Positions 44,160 to 55,224 of a DNA stretch of 64,000 nt are shown here, in pieces. Made by a program: the position numbers and the translations under genes. Numbering within the stretch: the first letter of the stretch is position 1; the number at the start of each line of letters is the position of its first letter. The stretch lies in contig OX465285.1 in the NCBI GenBank assembly GCA_949987705.1, forward strand, positions 92,575,975 to 92,639,974. The letters run 5' to 3'. The notes under the pieces were generated by a model. That model worked only from the letters and a program-made list of their open reading frames with translations. It was not told the DNA's origin and did not search any database. Source of the stretch: Thereva unica (taxonomy: Eukaryota; Arthropoda; Insecta; Diptera; Therevidae).

Positions 44160-44287
44160 ATTCATTTTCATCATCTTCAGCTTCATCCTCTATATCATCG
44201 TCCTCGTCTGTTTCCAAATCATCTTCGCTGACATCATCTTCATCATCTTCCTCCTCATCATCGTTTTGAAATTCTGTAATAACATAA
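44160..44287 (-). other. Exon-like acidic C-terminal coding stretch
   Basis: Minus strand: TTATGTTATTACAG acceptor ending at about 44275, then an open frame of Asp/Glu codons (NDDEEEDDEDDVSEDDLETD, then EDDDIEDEAEDDENE) to a TAA at about 44159, followed by AT-rich DNA with AATAAT/ATTTATT polyadenylation-like words. In the right phase it could follow the ATG-initiated stretch at 51708-51545 by splicing across the intron in which BEL-A now sits. Low-complexity acidic sequence, so chance is possible. Confidence 0.4.
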
Positions 44288-44336
44288 AATCATTTTTTAA
44301 AATATTGCAATTGCAATTGTGCCATTGTACTGTATT

Positions 44337-44924
44337 TGTTCAATCCCAACCAAGTATCTTCTAAATTACCTACAAAAACAATACTAAATTTATAAAACAC
44401 TTAACGTATACTATACTCAAAAAACGTCAATACAGTAGTTGGAATAGCAGGCGGGAGATATTTTGTCGTCTACTTAAAAGTAGGCGGTGGAATATCTCCA
44501 GCCTATAAAAGGCGAATGCAACTAACGACCGGACACTTTCGTTCATTTTCCGTCAACATAAGTAGCAGTGTTCTCTTAAATACAAGTGAGTAGTGGAGAA
44601 TTGCCTGCACATTGTTGATACATACACGGTACACCACATGTTTGTTGTTCTTTAGATAAAACACTCATCCTTGAAACACATGACACTTTGCCTACATGTT
44701 ATTTATACAATTTTTATACGGGTTCATAAAAATCACTTACATTGCTGTTTATTGTTGTTCTTTTTTTTTTGTTACTGATTAAAAAATAAAGATATTTGTT
44801 TGTTAAAATTGATTAAACTGATTAAAAATAAAGATAATTGAATTTAATGTTAACCATCACGTTTTTTGTTCCTCATTTTTTTTCCCCAATGCAAATTATC
44901 ATTTTGTTGATTTTGCATTGAACA
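44337..44924 (+). repeat. BEL-A 5' LTR
   Basis: 588 bp. TATAAAA at 44504-44510 is a probable promoter. GTGAGT at 44586-44591 is a candidate splice donor in the transcribed part. AATAAA words at about 44785 and 44826 are candidate polyadenylation signals. An imperfect palindrome at 44450-44502 (GGCGGGAGATATT to AATATCTCCAGCC, around CTACTTAAAAGTAG) could fold into a stable hairpin just upstream of TATA. Confidence 0.95.
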
Positions 44925-44925
44925 T

Positions 44926-44945
44926 TTGGTGGTTCCATCCAGGAA
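44926..44945 (+). other. BEL-A primer binding site
   Basis: TGGTGGTTCCATCCAGG begins 3 bases after the 5' LTR end and starts with TGG, complementary to a tRNA CCA end. I could not assign the tRNA with certainty. Confidence 0.6.
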
Positions 44946-45018
44946 CTACGTGGTGGCACATTAAAATTTTGTTATTTATTCTATTTTGGGAGCAAATAGA
45001 CTAAAATATCTTAAAATA

Positions 45019-48000
45019 ATGCAGTCAGTAGCAGACTTATGCCGCACCCAAGAGCGATTAAGTAAGCGGTTATACAAATACATTGAGAATGCCAAAAAGA
45101 CAGCCATAGCAAAAAGGCATTTAGGATTCTATAAATCTAGGATCGCTGGGTTAAATGCAATTTGGGAGGAGTTCCAAAAAAATGACCTCACGTTAGATGC
45201 TGCAGCAGCTCTACAATCCACGGAAGAGTCTAAAGAATATTTTGAATTGGACAAATATGGAGAGGTAGAAGCCAAATACATTGATTATCTGGGAGATCTC
45301 ATGGATGGTTTAGAGAAACAGCAGGTATTGCCAATACCTACCCCTTCAAACGTTTCAACTACAACAGCAACTGTAGCACAGCATGACATACAGTTACCCC
45401 GCATAAGTCTACCAAAGTATAATGGAGATTATGACCGATGGCGGTCATTCCATGATGTCTTTGTGTCATTGGTTCATGATAACTCCAAGTTATATCCTGT
45501 GCAAAAACTACATTACTTAAAGGAGTGTTTAGTTGGTGAAGCAGAAGCTCTGCTAAGACACGTACCAACTACGAACGAGGATTACGCACCTGCTTGGGCA
45601 AAATTAAAGGAGCGTTATGAAAATAAACGCATTTTAGTCAATCACCAATTAAAGACGTTTTTGAGCACTTCCAAATTAACAACGGAGACAGCAAAGGGGA
45701 TGAAGGCGTTGATTAATACAACTTCGGAATGTCTGCAGCAACTGAAAGGTTTGGATGTTGACACGAGCTCGTGGGATGCCATTCTAATTTATTTAATTGT
45801 GCAGAAGTTGCCTTTCATAACCCTAAAATTATGGGAGGAAGAACAAGGAGCAAGTCAAACTTTACCTAGCTTTGCACAGTTTCAGACTTTTTTGAATACC
45901 CGATTAAGGATATTGGAATCCATCTCCGACGTGCTTGTCACCAAACTGGTAGCGCAACCGAACTCGAGTGCATCAACTCGGAGTACACATACGCACCATT
46001 CAAGGAATCAAAATTCTTGTCCAGCTTGTCATGCTCATCACTTCATTGCTACATGCACAAAATACCAAGCAATGAATGCTGCAGCCAAGCGGAAGCTGAT
46101 ACAATCCACTGGAAGATGTTTGAATTGCCTCTCAAGCCATCACATAGCCACCGAATGCAGCAGCAAATACAGGTGTCGTAAATGCAATGGAAAACACCAC
46201 TCGTCGTTACATGCAGACTTCAAGGAGGAAAGAACCGGATCATCTGCATCCAATAAAGCATCCACGCAAGTAGGAGATAACATCCCAAACCATTCACCTA
46301 CAATAACAGAACCATTCTCAGTCGACGGTGCTGAAGGTACAAACTCCGTCAAAAACTTTCTCGCCATAAAAAATAGGCAAGCACTACTATCAACGGCGTT
46401 GGTAGTTGCTTACACTAAACATGGAAAACAACAAACATTGCGATGTCTCGTCGACAGCGGGTCCGAGTCATCATTCATCACATATGCTGCATGTAAACGA
46501 CTAGGTGCCAAGGTCAACAATGCAGCAGTATCAATTACAGGAATAAACAAGAGTCTTGCAGGAACAGCACACAAACAAGTCACGCTGACACTGCAATCAC
46601 GCACTTCTAAGAAGACCACAGTTACTGATGACTTCTTATTACTTGATAGGATTACGGATCCCTTCCCAATTAAGCCATTACATAACGATGAATGGGAGCA
46701 TTTCAAGAAATTACCTCTAGCAGATCCAACCTTGGCAACCAGGCGACATCGATGCTTTACTAGGTGTACAACTATATGCACAAATTATACGGAACGGTAT
46801 CCGTCATGGTCCCAACACACGCTTGACAGCTATCAATACAATATTTGGTTGGATCATCATGGGATCAACAAAAGCAACCCCTACAAATCAAGTATCCGCA
46901 TTTACCATCCAAACCAATGATATTAATCTCAACGAAGAACTGAGACGTTTCTGGGAGATGGAAGAAATAGCAACTAAACCAATTCTAAGCAACGAAGATC
47001 AACTATGTCAACAAATTTATAACAGCACACACGTACGCAAACCGAATGGAAAATATCAGGTTGAACTTCCATTTATCAACAACCGCATGCCTGAATTGGG
47101 AGAATCCAGATCACAAGCTCTCACTAGATTTAAGGCATTAGAACGACAATTTATTAAAAGACCACAGCTCGAAGAAGACTATAAAAAATGTCTCGATGAA
47201 TACATTACACTTGGACATATGAAAGCAGTCAACCCACCTAGCAAGGAGGAGAAACAATACTACATACCACACCACGCAGTGTTCAAAGACAGCAGTACCA
47301 CTAAGCTACGCGTAGTCTTTGATGCATCTGCCAAAACAACGAACGGAAAGTCCCTTAATGAACAACTTTTAATAGGTCCTACCATCCAACCTACGCTCTG
47401 CGCAACTCTACTCAATTGGAGGAAGTACAAAGTCGCAATGAATGCCGATATAGAAAAAATGTATCGGATGATAGAGGTCCATCCAAAACATCAACCATTC
47501 CAACGCATAATTTGGCGGAATCAGCATACACAGCTCCCGCAGGACTATCAGTTGCAGACGGTAACCTTCGGCACGGCCTGTGCACCTTTCTTAGCCATTC
47601 GCACATTGCAACAGTTAGCAGCTGACGAAAAGGAAACCTGGCCACTAGCATCCCAAGCTATATATCATAACTTTTATGTTGATGATGTATTAACAGGAGC
47701 TGACACTATTAAGGATGCTAAACTCTTGCAACAGAAACTAATCCAGATAACAAATTCAGGCGGCTTCAATCTGCGAAAATGGGCAAGTAATGAACCAGCA
47801 TTGTTGGAACATCTACCACCAGAGCAACGTGAACTGAAGCCCACATTAACTTTTGATACAGCTATATCTGTAAAGACTCTCGGTATACGTTGGCATCCTG
47901 CTTCGGATCATTTCACTTTCAGTGTTACACCGTTACGTGAGCACACTAATACAACTAAACGTAACATATTATCAGACATCGCGTCTTTATACGACCCTCT

Positions 48001-50288
48001 TGGGTGGCTGTCGCCAATCATAATAATAGCAAAGATTATGATACAAACATTGTGGATCACTGGTTGCGTTTGGGATCAGCAGGTATCCAAACAAATAGAA
48101 ATCCAGTGGCATACCTTCAAGCGCGAGCTGCAAACTTTGGAATTACTGCGGATTCCACGATGGATTCATTATTCAACCGATTCCAACAAACAATTACATG
48201 GATTCTGTGACGCCTCCTCAAGAGCATATGCAGCAGTCTTATACCTGAGAGTTGAAAAGGAGAATGGAGAAATTACTTCAACATTGCTCACGTCTAAAAC
48301 AAAGATGTCTCCTACAAAGCCTACCACAATCCCACGTTTGGAATTAAATGGCGCCGCGATTTTAGCTCGATTGATAAAACGTACCAGGGAGGATATGCAG
48401 TTGCCCGATATTCGAACATTTGCTTGGACGGATTCCACAATAACCCTTCAATGGGTGAAGGAACACCCCTCCAGATGGAAAACATATGTCGCTAACCGAG
48501 TAGTAGAGGTTCAAGAGGTTATTCGCTATGATCAATGGCAACATATTTCTTCCAAGGATAATCCCGCTGACTTAGCTTCCAGAGGTTTATCTGCATCAGC
48601 ATTTATAAACAACAACTTATGGTGGCATGGTCCAAATTGGTTAACAAGTGAGGAAACCCACTGGCCCAAACACAGAGCTATTACAGAGCAAACTGAATTG
48701 GAAGCAAAGGGACCTGCTGTGACCAGTTTTTTAACTCATCTGGAAGATAACATTTTACTACAGTACTCGTCTATTACTCGACTCACACGTATCATCGCCA
48801 TTATACAAAGATTCAAATATAATTGCAAGCACCCTAGAAACAAGCGTCTAAACTATTTAACTGCCATGGAATTGCAAGAAGCAGAAATAACAATTTTACG
48901 ACTCGTCCAATTAACCAGTTTCCCAAATGAACACAACACCATGCTCAAACTTGGTACAGTGGCCCGCAACAGTCGCCTTCTGAAATTAACTCCCTTCCTT
49001 GACACCAATGGACTATTACGAGTAAGCGGAAGGCTCAACAATGCCAGAATGACATATAATAAAAAACATCCCATTATTCTGCCCCATGATCATCCAGTAA
49101 CCCATTTAATAATAGACAAAATACACCTAGATACTCTACATGGAGGAACATCATTGGTATTAAACACAAGTCGGCAAAAATATTGGATCCTGGATGCCAG
49201 AAGATGTATTACCAGCAGGATACATAAATGCCTTACATGCGCAAAGTTACGTGGCGAAACTGCAACACAATTAATGGGAAATTTACCTACACCCGGAGTC
49301 ACCCCGAGTAAACCCTTTACTAACATCGGTATTGATTATGCAGGTCCAATTATTATCAAATCATCGACTATCCGTAATGCCAAACTGCAAAAAGCGTATA
49401 TTTGTGTTATTGTGTGTCTAGCAACAAGGGCGATTCATATAGAATTAGTGTCCGATCTGTCAACCACGGCATTCATCGCTGCATTAAAAAGATTTGTGGC
49501 CAGACGAGGACTATGCAGGAATATTTATTCAGATTGCGGTACTAACTTCATAGGAGCCCAAGCGGTTCTAGACAAGGAAATAAAACAATCAATCAGAGAG
49601 GCCACTCCAGAAGCAGCAAAATTCGTCGCATTTAAGGGCATAACATGGCACTTCAACCCACCAGCAGCCCCACACTTCGGAGGCCTGTGGGAAGCAGGGG
49701 TAAAGTCAATTAAACACCACTTACGACGAGTCATAGGAAAAGCAACCTGCACTTTTGAGGAATACAGCACAGTCCTCACGCAAATAGAGGCCTGTCTAAA
49801 TTCTCGCCCGCTATATTGTGTGCGAAACGATCCGGAGGACACATTTGTTTTGACTCCAGGCCATTTTTTGATTGGTGAAGCTATGAACGCTCTTCCAGAG
49901 CCATCTGAAAATGCTAAACATATGTCTCTTTCTCAACGATGGAAGCACGCTCAACAATTGGTAAAATCCTTTTGGAACATTTGGACAAAGGATTACTAGC
50001 ACCAATTGCAACAAAGGTCGAAGTGGCAAAGAGAGCAACCCAACATGGAAGTTGGCGACATCGTACTTCTCAAATCCGAAAATATGCCGCCCACCAAATG
50101 GCCTCTTGGCAAGATTGAAAAGGTTTTTCCTGGTCCTGATGGTCTTATAAGAGTTGTACAAGTAAAGACGAAGGACAACACCTTTCAGCGACCAATCGCT
50201 AAACTATGCCGTCTCCCAATTGAGCGGGCAAGATCTGACGAAGTAATAGCACCAGGAAGGAATAATACCAGCTCGTGCCGTCATATTT
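45019..50288 (+). pseudogene. BEL-A gag-pol polyprotein (one frameshift, one stop)
   Basis: ATG at 45019. Gag: coiled start, PRISLPKYNGDYDRWRSF (capsid-like), WAKLKERYENKRILV, zinc knuckles CPACH...C and CLNC...H...C, CRKC...H. Protease LVDSGSESSFIT (about 46450). Reading shifts by one base near 46735. RT: KLRVVFDASAKT, MNADIEKMYRMIEV, FYVDDVLTGAD (YVDD). RNase H: LHGFCDASSRAYAAV, WTDSTITLQW, NPADLASRGL. Integrase: HLDTLHGGTS...CLTC zinc finger, NIGIDYAGPI, YSDCGTNFIGA and HFGGLWEAGVKS (D,D,E), LTPGHFLIGEAM. A TAG at 49997-49999 cuts before HQLQQRSKWQ and the SH3-like tail ending at about 50288. Otherwise intact. Confidence 0.95.
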
Positions 50289-50372
50289 AATGTGTAGTTT
50301 ATACCATTATGCTTTATGTTCTTTTATTCTCTGTCCTGCTAATTTGTATATATTAATTACCTCATTACAGCT

Positions 50373-50894
50373 ATGGCAAATTGTGATTACACGGAGGAAG
50401 ACTTGGCAGCTGTGGAGGATAGTTATTTATACTCATCACAGACTCCATTTCTGGATTTGGATTATGAGTTCAACCTGGATTTCCCTGATGATGTCCACTC
50501 CAGCGAAACATCAAAGGCACAACAACCAGGTCCTAGCCCTAAAATTATACCGTGGAAAAAACCTGAAATCCCAGTTCCGACCTTACTAAAACCCGCAATA
50601 ATCAATGGAAAAGAAACTCATCACCTACACCTATTGCGACCAACAAAAACCCTGGTGGAGCTAAAAATGCGGGAAAACAACTGCTTCCAAAGGTTCATCA
50701 CTAGGGAAGGAGAAGATTTATTTCTACCGAAGGTTGTAATCGATAGAATAAAATTCGAAAGGGTACGATCAACAAAAAAGAAAGAATCCACCATCAGCCT
50801 ACCTGACAGATTTCAAGTTCGCCTACAGGTGAAAGCTGACGGTAGGATAGTTTTTCACCACCATCACAAGCGAGGACTCGGAAAAAAGGAATAA
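50373..50894 (+). CDS. BEL-A extra ORF between integrase and 3' LTR, 173 residues, not an envelope
   Basis: Intact ORF at 50373-50894, ending about 35 bases before the 3' LTR. The N-terminal third is acidic (TEEDLAAVEDSYLY, LDLDYEFNLDFPDD). A proline-rich part (KIIPWKKPEIPVP) follows, and the C-terminal half is basic, with KFERVRSTKKKES, RFQVRLQVKADGRIVFHHHH and GLGKKE. No signal peptide or transmembrane segment, so it is not an envelope protein. The polypyrimidine-like TTACCTCATTACAG (a good splice acceptor) ends 2 bases before its ATG, and the LTR has a GTGAGT donor, so a spliced subgenomic mRNA is likely. The family is unknown to me; acidic-plus-basic design suggests a nucleic-acid-binding regulator. 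Confidence 0.8.
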   Translation: MANCDYTEEDLAAVEDSYLYSSQTPFLDLDYEFNLDFPDDVHSSETSKAQQPGPSPKIIPWKKPEIPVPTLLKPAIINGKETHHLHLLRPTKTLVELKMRENNCFQRFITREGEDLFLPKVVIDRIKFERVRSTKKKESTISLPDRFQVRLQVKADGRIVFHHHHKRGLGKKE

Positions 50895-50912
50895 TATGTT
50901 GAACGTAATCGT

Positions 50913-50928
50913 TCAACAGGGGGGAGAA
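50913..50928 (+). other. BEL-A polypurine tract
   Basis: AGGGGGGAGAA directly precedes the TG of the 3' LTR, as expected for the plus-strand primer. A palindrome TGTTGAACG/CGTTCAACA at 50898-50917 lies just upstream. Confidence 0.85.
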
Positions 50929-51514
50929 TGTTCAATCCCAACCAAGTATCTTCTAAATTACCTACAAAAAACAATACTAAATTTATAAAACACTTAACGT
51001 ATACTATACTCAAAAAACGTCAATACAGTAGTTGGAATAGCAGGCGGGAGATATTTTGTCGTCTACTTAAAAGTAGGCGGTGGAATATCTCCAGCCTATA
51101 AAAGGCGAATGCAACTAACGACCGGACACATTCGTTCATTTTCCGTCAACATAAGTAGCAGTGTTCTCTTAAATACAAGTGAGTAGTGGAGAATTGCCTG
51201 CACATTGTTGATACATACACGGTACACCACATGTTTGTTGTTCTTTAGATAAAACACTCATCCTTGAAACACATGACACTTTGCCTACATGTTATTTATA
51301 CAATTTTTATACGGGTTCATAAAAATCACTTACATTGCTGTTTATTGTTGTTCTTTTTTTTTGTTACTGATTAAAAAATAAAGATATTTGTTTGTTAAAA
51401 TTGATTAAACTGATTAAAAATAAAGATAATTGAATTTAATGTTAACCATCACGTTTTTTGTTCCTCATTTTTTTCCCAATGCAAATTATCATTTTGTTGA
51501 TTTTGCATTGAACA
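50929..51514 (+). repeat. BEL-A 3' LTR
   Basis: 586 bp, nearly identical to the 5' LTR, ending ATTGAACA and followed by the GTATT duplication. Confidence 0.95.
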
Positions 51515-51544
51515 GTATTTATGAAATCATACACACCACTATCC

Positions 51545-51708
51545 AACAATATTTCATTAAATGACGGGCTCATTTCTCCATCAAACCAATGGAATTGGTA
51601 TTCTCCGTCAGTTAGTAACCAAATGTCTTTAGAAAATTGTTTTATTGCTTCTCTTTTTTCACGGTATCTCGGGACCTCTGATAAAGTGGAACAAATAAAA
51701 CACTCCAT
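51545..51708 (-). other. Candidate first coding exon beside BEL-A
   Basis: Minus strand ATG at 51708: MECFICSTLSEVPRYREKRE, then KQFSKDIWLLTDGEYQFHWF and DGEMSPSFNEILLDSG, open until it runs into the BEL-A 3' LTR. TATAAC at about 51802 is a possible TATA. A GTGTGT donor (about 51546 in minus view) joined to the acceptor at 44275 would give an in-phase acidic C-terminus; BEL-A would then lie in a ~70-base intron. The N-terminus has a CFIC pair but no recognised domain. Host gene or another element's gene: not decided. Confidence 0.4.
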
Positions 51709-51967
51709 GATTTTAAAATTTCAACAAAACACGTTTAATTTGAACAGATTTTAATTTCTTGGCACTTCACTTTAATGTGGTTCGATAACAACTAACTCGT
51801 TATAAAAATTCATTTTGACTCCAAGTACAAATAAAATTGAAAACAATAACAAAAAAGGGATACCTAACGTTAATTCTTATTGTTACATCGAGCCTTTCCC
51901 GCCGTTTTATCGTAAGCGACATTTTTTCGAAAATTCGGTTTTTACCGCAAACGACGTTAATTTAACC
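51709..51967. other. Upstream region of the candidate exon, nothing else recognised
   Basis: AT-rich DNA up to the hAT element's target duplication at 51968-51975. Confidence 0.4.
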
Positions 51968-53435
51968 TTCGAAACCAGGGATCGTAACTGTTATAACTTA
52001 TATCGAAAAAATCAGAAAATAATCATTATTTTGAAACTTATATGATATAAAACAACAGTAACAGTTAAATTTTACCAAAAATATTTAAAGTTATTTTTAA
52101 CTATTATCACTAGTATTGTTTTAAATCTTTTAAAATTGTTATTAAAGATTTTTTTCTTTTTTTGTTCGAAATAATAATTAAAATTGACTTTTATTTTTAA
52201 AATCAAAAATAACTGTTAAAAAAGACTTTAATTTTTTTCGGTCTTGCATAAAAGTCTTTCTAAGATTTTTATTTTTCCAGTTTTTTCTATAAAAGTCTTT
52301 AAAGACTTTTATTTTTAAAATATAAAAATAAAAGTCTTTTGCTGAAAACAGATAAATAGTCCATTCAAACCGTTAAGAAAATCGAACCCTAATGGTTTTT
52401 GGGGTCGCTGATCACAAAAATCGGGGTCCTGCGGTCCTAAAACTTGGGCGTCACCCTTAAAAATGCAAAAAACACCCCTTTTTAAGGGTTTTTCGCGATT
52501 ATTTCGATAATAATGAAAACTAATGCAATGAAATACACTTTTTTTAATATTTATTTGCGAAGGTGGTTGATTTGTACTAAATAAACGCGAACTTTAGATA
52601 AGGGGTGATCCTAAAGGGTTGAAACCACCCCTAAATCGGCTACAAATAGAAAAAATTGTAAAAAAAATTTTCTTCGAGTATATGCTTCAAATACGATTGT
52701 GGGCGTACTGTCAGGCAAAACTAAATTATTTTCAACCCTTAAGGGGTTAAAACTACCCCCACAATTATAAAAATTAACTTTATATAAAAAAAAATTAGAA
52801 AATTTTTTTGTGTTTTGCATTTTGCTTGAAATTTGGTTCAAAAGGTATTATCAGCCATAAATTTATTATTTTAAACCCTTAAGGGGGTGAAACTACCCCT
52901 GCATTAAAATTGTAATTGAAAAAAATTGACATTTATTGTTTTGCATTAAAATTTTATTTTCCATTTTTATTCATTGAAACATTTGGAAAATTTCACTTTA
53001 AACCCTTTTTTAAAGGGGTTAAACCACCCCTAAACCGAAGCAAAATAAAAAATACATGGAGAAATATTTCTTTTCGTGGAATTTTTAAATAAAGTCAAAA
53101 TGCAGGATAAAAACGACAATCACACAATAATTGGAAATATGTACCCTAATGTATTTGAGTTACTTCTGAATAATGGGGTGTTCCGTTTTTTTACAATGAC
53201 ATTTAGGCAGGTCAGTCTTTTGCTGAAAACAAATAAAATAGCTATCGTAGTTCGAAAATTACACTATAAAAACAATTGTGATATTGTGCTTAAAGCCTAG
53301 CACGTTGATCAGGCTATAGAAATTCTAACTAAAACTATGTAAAAAATGATTTATTAGGTGGATAAATTGGTGCGGCTGATTTTATATTTTTGAATTTTTT
53401 GGCTCCCTGTTTAATTTCTACTTAAATTAGTAGTT

Positions 53436-54525
53436 TGGTAACCCCATTTCACTCCGTTAGAGGATGAATTTCGAAAAATCGATTCTTAGTGAATGTCCAC
53501 GTCATTATAGAGATGCACTGTCAAAATTAAAGCCCTTCAGCTCCAGCGGTTTGGGTTACCCCTTTTAACCCCCTTAGGGGATTAATTTCAAAAAATCGCT
53601 TCTTAGTGGATGTCCACGTCATTAAAGGGATGCACTGTCAAAATTTCAGCCCTATAGCTCCAGCGGTTTGGGTAAACCCTATTTCACCCCCTTAGGGGAT
53701 GAATTTCGAAAAATCGCTTTATAGTGGATGTCCACGTCATTAAAGGGATGCACTGTCAAAATTTCAGCCCTATAGCTCCAGCGGTTTGGGTAAACCCTAT
53801 TTCACCCCCTTAGGGGATGAATTTCGAAAAATCGCTTTATAGTGGATGTCCACGCCATTATAGGGATGCACTGTCAAAATTTCAGCCCTGTAGCTCCAGC
53901 GGTTTGGGTAAACCCCATTTCACCCCCTTAGGGGATGAATTTCGAAAAATCGCTTTAATAGTGGATGTCCACGCCATTATAGGGATGCACTGTCAAAATT
54001 TCAGCCCTATAGCTTTAACGGTTTGGAGAAATCCCATTTCACCCCCTTAGGGGATGAATTTCGAAAAATCGCTTTTTAGTGGATGTCCACGTCATTAAAG
54101 GGATGCACTGTCAAAATTTCAGCCCTATAAGCTCTAGCGGTTTGGGTAAACCCCATTTCACCCCCTTAGGGGAAGAATTTCGAAAAATCGCTTTATAGTG
54201 GATGTCCACATCATTATAGGGATGCACTGTCAAAATTTCAACCCTATAGTTCCAGCGGTTTGGATAAACCCCATTTCACCCCCTTAGGGGATGAATTTCG
54301 AAAAATCGCTTTATAGTGGATGTCCACGCCATTATAGGGCTGCACTGTCAAAATTGAAGCCCTGTAGCTCCAACGGTTTGGATAAACCCCATTTGAGCCC
54401 CTTAGGGATGAATTTCAAAAAATCGCTTCTTAGTGGATGTCCACGTCATTAAAGGGATGCACTGTCAAAATTTCAGCCTTATAGCTCCAGCGGTTTTGAG
54501 TTGACCCTATTTCACCCCCTTGAGT
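53436..54525 (-). repeat. 118-bp satellite array inside the foldback, about 9 units
   Basis: Same family as 7166-10060 but in the opposite orientation: GATGCACTGTCAAAAT at about 53512, 53629, 53747, 53865 and on, period 117-118. Units contain TTCGAAAAATCGC, GTGGATGTCCAC and CACCCCCTTAGGGGATGAA. Confidence 0.95.
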
Positions 54526-54566
54526 TGATCGTGTGGACCGAAAGGGTCGAACCCGCATCCCAACTA
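54526..54566 (+). mobile_element. Candidate Helitron-like 3' end after the satellite
   Basis: GACCGAAAGGGTC hairpin, GAACCCGCATCCCAACTAG, then T: the same module as at 6617-6665. It abuts the inner end of the foldback's right arm (54569), so a Helitron-like unit may have inserted in the loop. Confidence 0.4.
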
Positions 54567-55082
54567 GTTTCTATTTGTAGCCGATTTAGGGGTGGTTTCA
54601 ACCCTTTAGGATCACCCCTTAACATAAAGTTCGCGTTGATTTAGTACAAATCCACCACAGTCTTCAAAGACTTTTATAGAAAAAAACTGGAAAAATAAAA
54701 ATCTTAGAAAGACTTTTATGCAAGACCGAAAAAATAAAAGTCTTTTTTAACAGTTATTTTTGATTTTAAAAATAAAAGTCTTCTTATAAGAGTTTTGGAA
54801 GACTTTAAAAATAAAAAACAAAAATAAGAGTTTTTAATGACCTAAAACTTTTTTAGTTAAATATAACTGTTATTGTTTATTTAAAAAATTTAAATTAATT
54901 TTAACTATTAAACTTGACTTTTATAATAAAAGTCTACAATTTAAAAGTAACCCCACCACCGCGTAGAACTCGCTACTCTGAGTATCCAGTATAAATTTTA
55001 TCCAGATCAGACAACATTTACTATTTGATTTTTTAAGTCAAAAATACAAATATAACAGTTATTTACGATCCCTGTTCGAAAC

Positions 55083-55224
55083 ATACCACCAATTTTGACA
55101 TTAATCGGATAATAAACTAGCCTAACTAATAAAATAATTAACCTAACTAATTTCAGCCCATTACAAACAACAGATACAAAAATAAGTAAGAAAAACCTTC
55201 TCCTGTAAAATTTACCTTTTTGTC
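55083..55224. other. Spacer between foldback and BEL-B2 gag
   Basis: AT-rich DNA (CCTAACTAATAAAATAATTAA-like), possibly decayed gag of BEL-B2; nothing certain. Confidence 0.35.

Larger units (their letters stand above)
44337..51514 (+). mobile_element. Complete BEL/Pao LTR retrotransposon (BEL-A)
   Basis: The two LTRs (44337-44924 and 50929-51514) start TGTTCAAT and end ATTGAACA and are almost identical: by eye one substitution (CACTTTCG versus CACATTCG) and a few homopolymer length differences. A 5-bp target duplication GTATT lies at 44332-44336 and 51515-51519. Inside: primer binding site, gag-pol, an extra ORF, and a purine tract. The low LTR divergence means a recent insertion, yet pol has one frameshift (about 46735) and one stop (49997-49999). 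Confidence 0.97.
51976..55074. mobile_element. 3.1-kb hAT-type foldback (non-autonomous) with internal satellite
   Basis: Terminal inverted repeats CAGGGATCGTAA (51976-51987) and TTACGATCCCTG (55063-55074) are exact. The 8-bp flanks TTCGAAAC at 51968-51975 and 55075-55082 are identical. Both are hAT hallmarks. Beyond the tips, long subterminal arms pair: 52200-52330 with 54655-54790 (AAAAGTCTTT-rich, GCATAAAAGTCTTTCTAAG shared in complement) and 52560-52650 with 54569-54655 (GGGGTGATCCTAAAGGGTTG shared). The loop holds diverged CCCTTAAGGGG-type units (52610-53040) and the 118-bp satellite. No transposase frame, so it must be mobilised in trans. Confidence 0.9.

Noticed and set aside
46700..46920. 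Programmed frameshift between gag and pol in BEL-A
   Set aside because: The shift is between protease and RT, with no slippery heptamer seen, so a one-base lesion is more likely.
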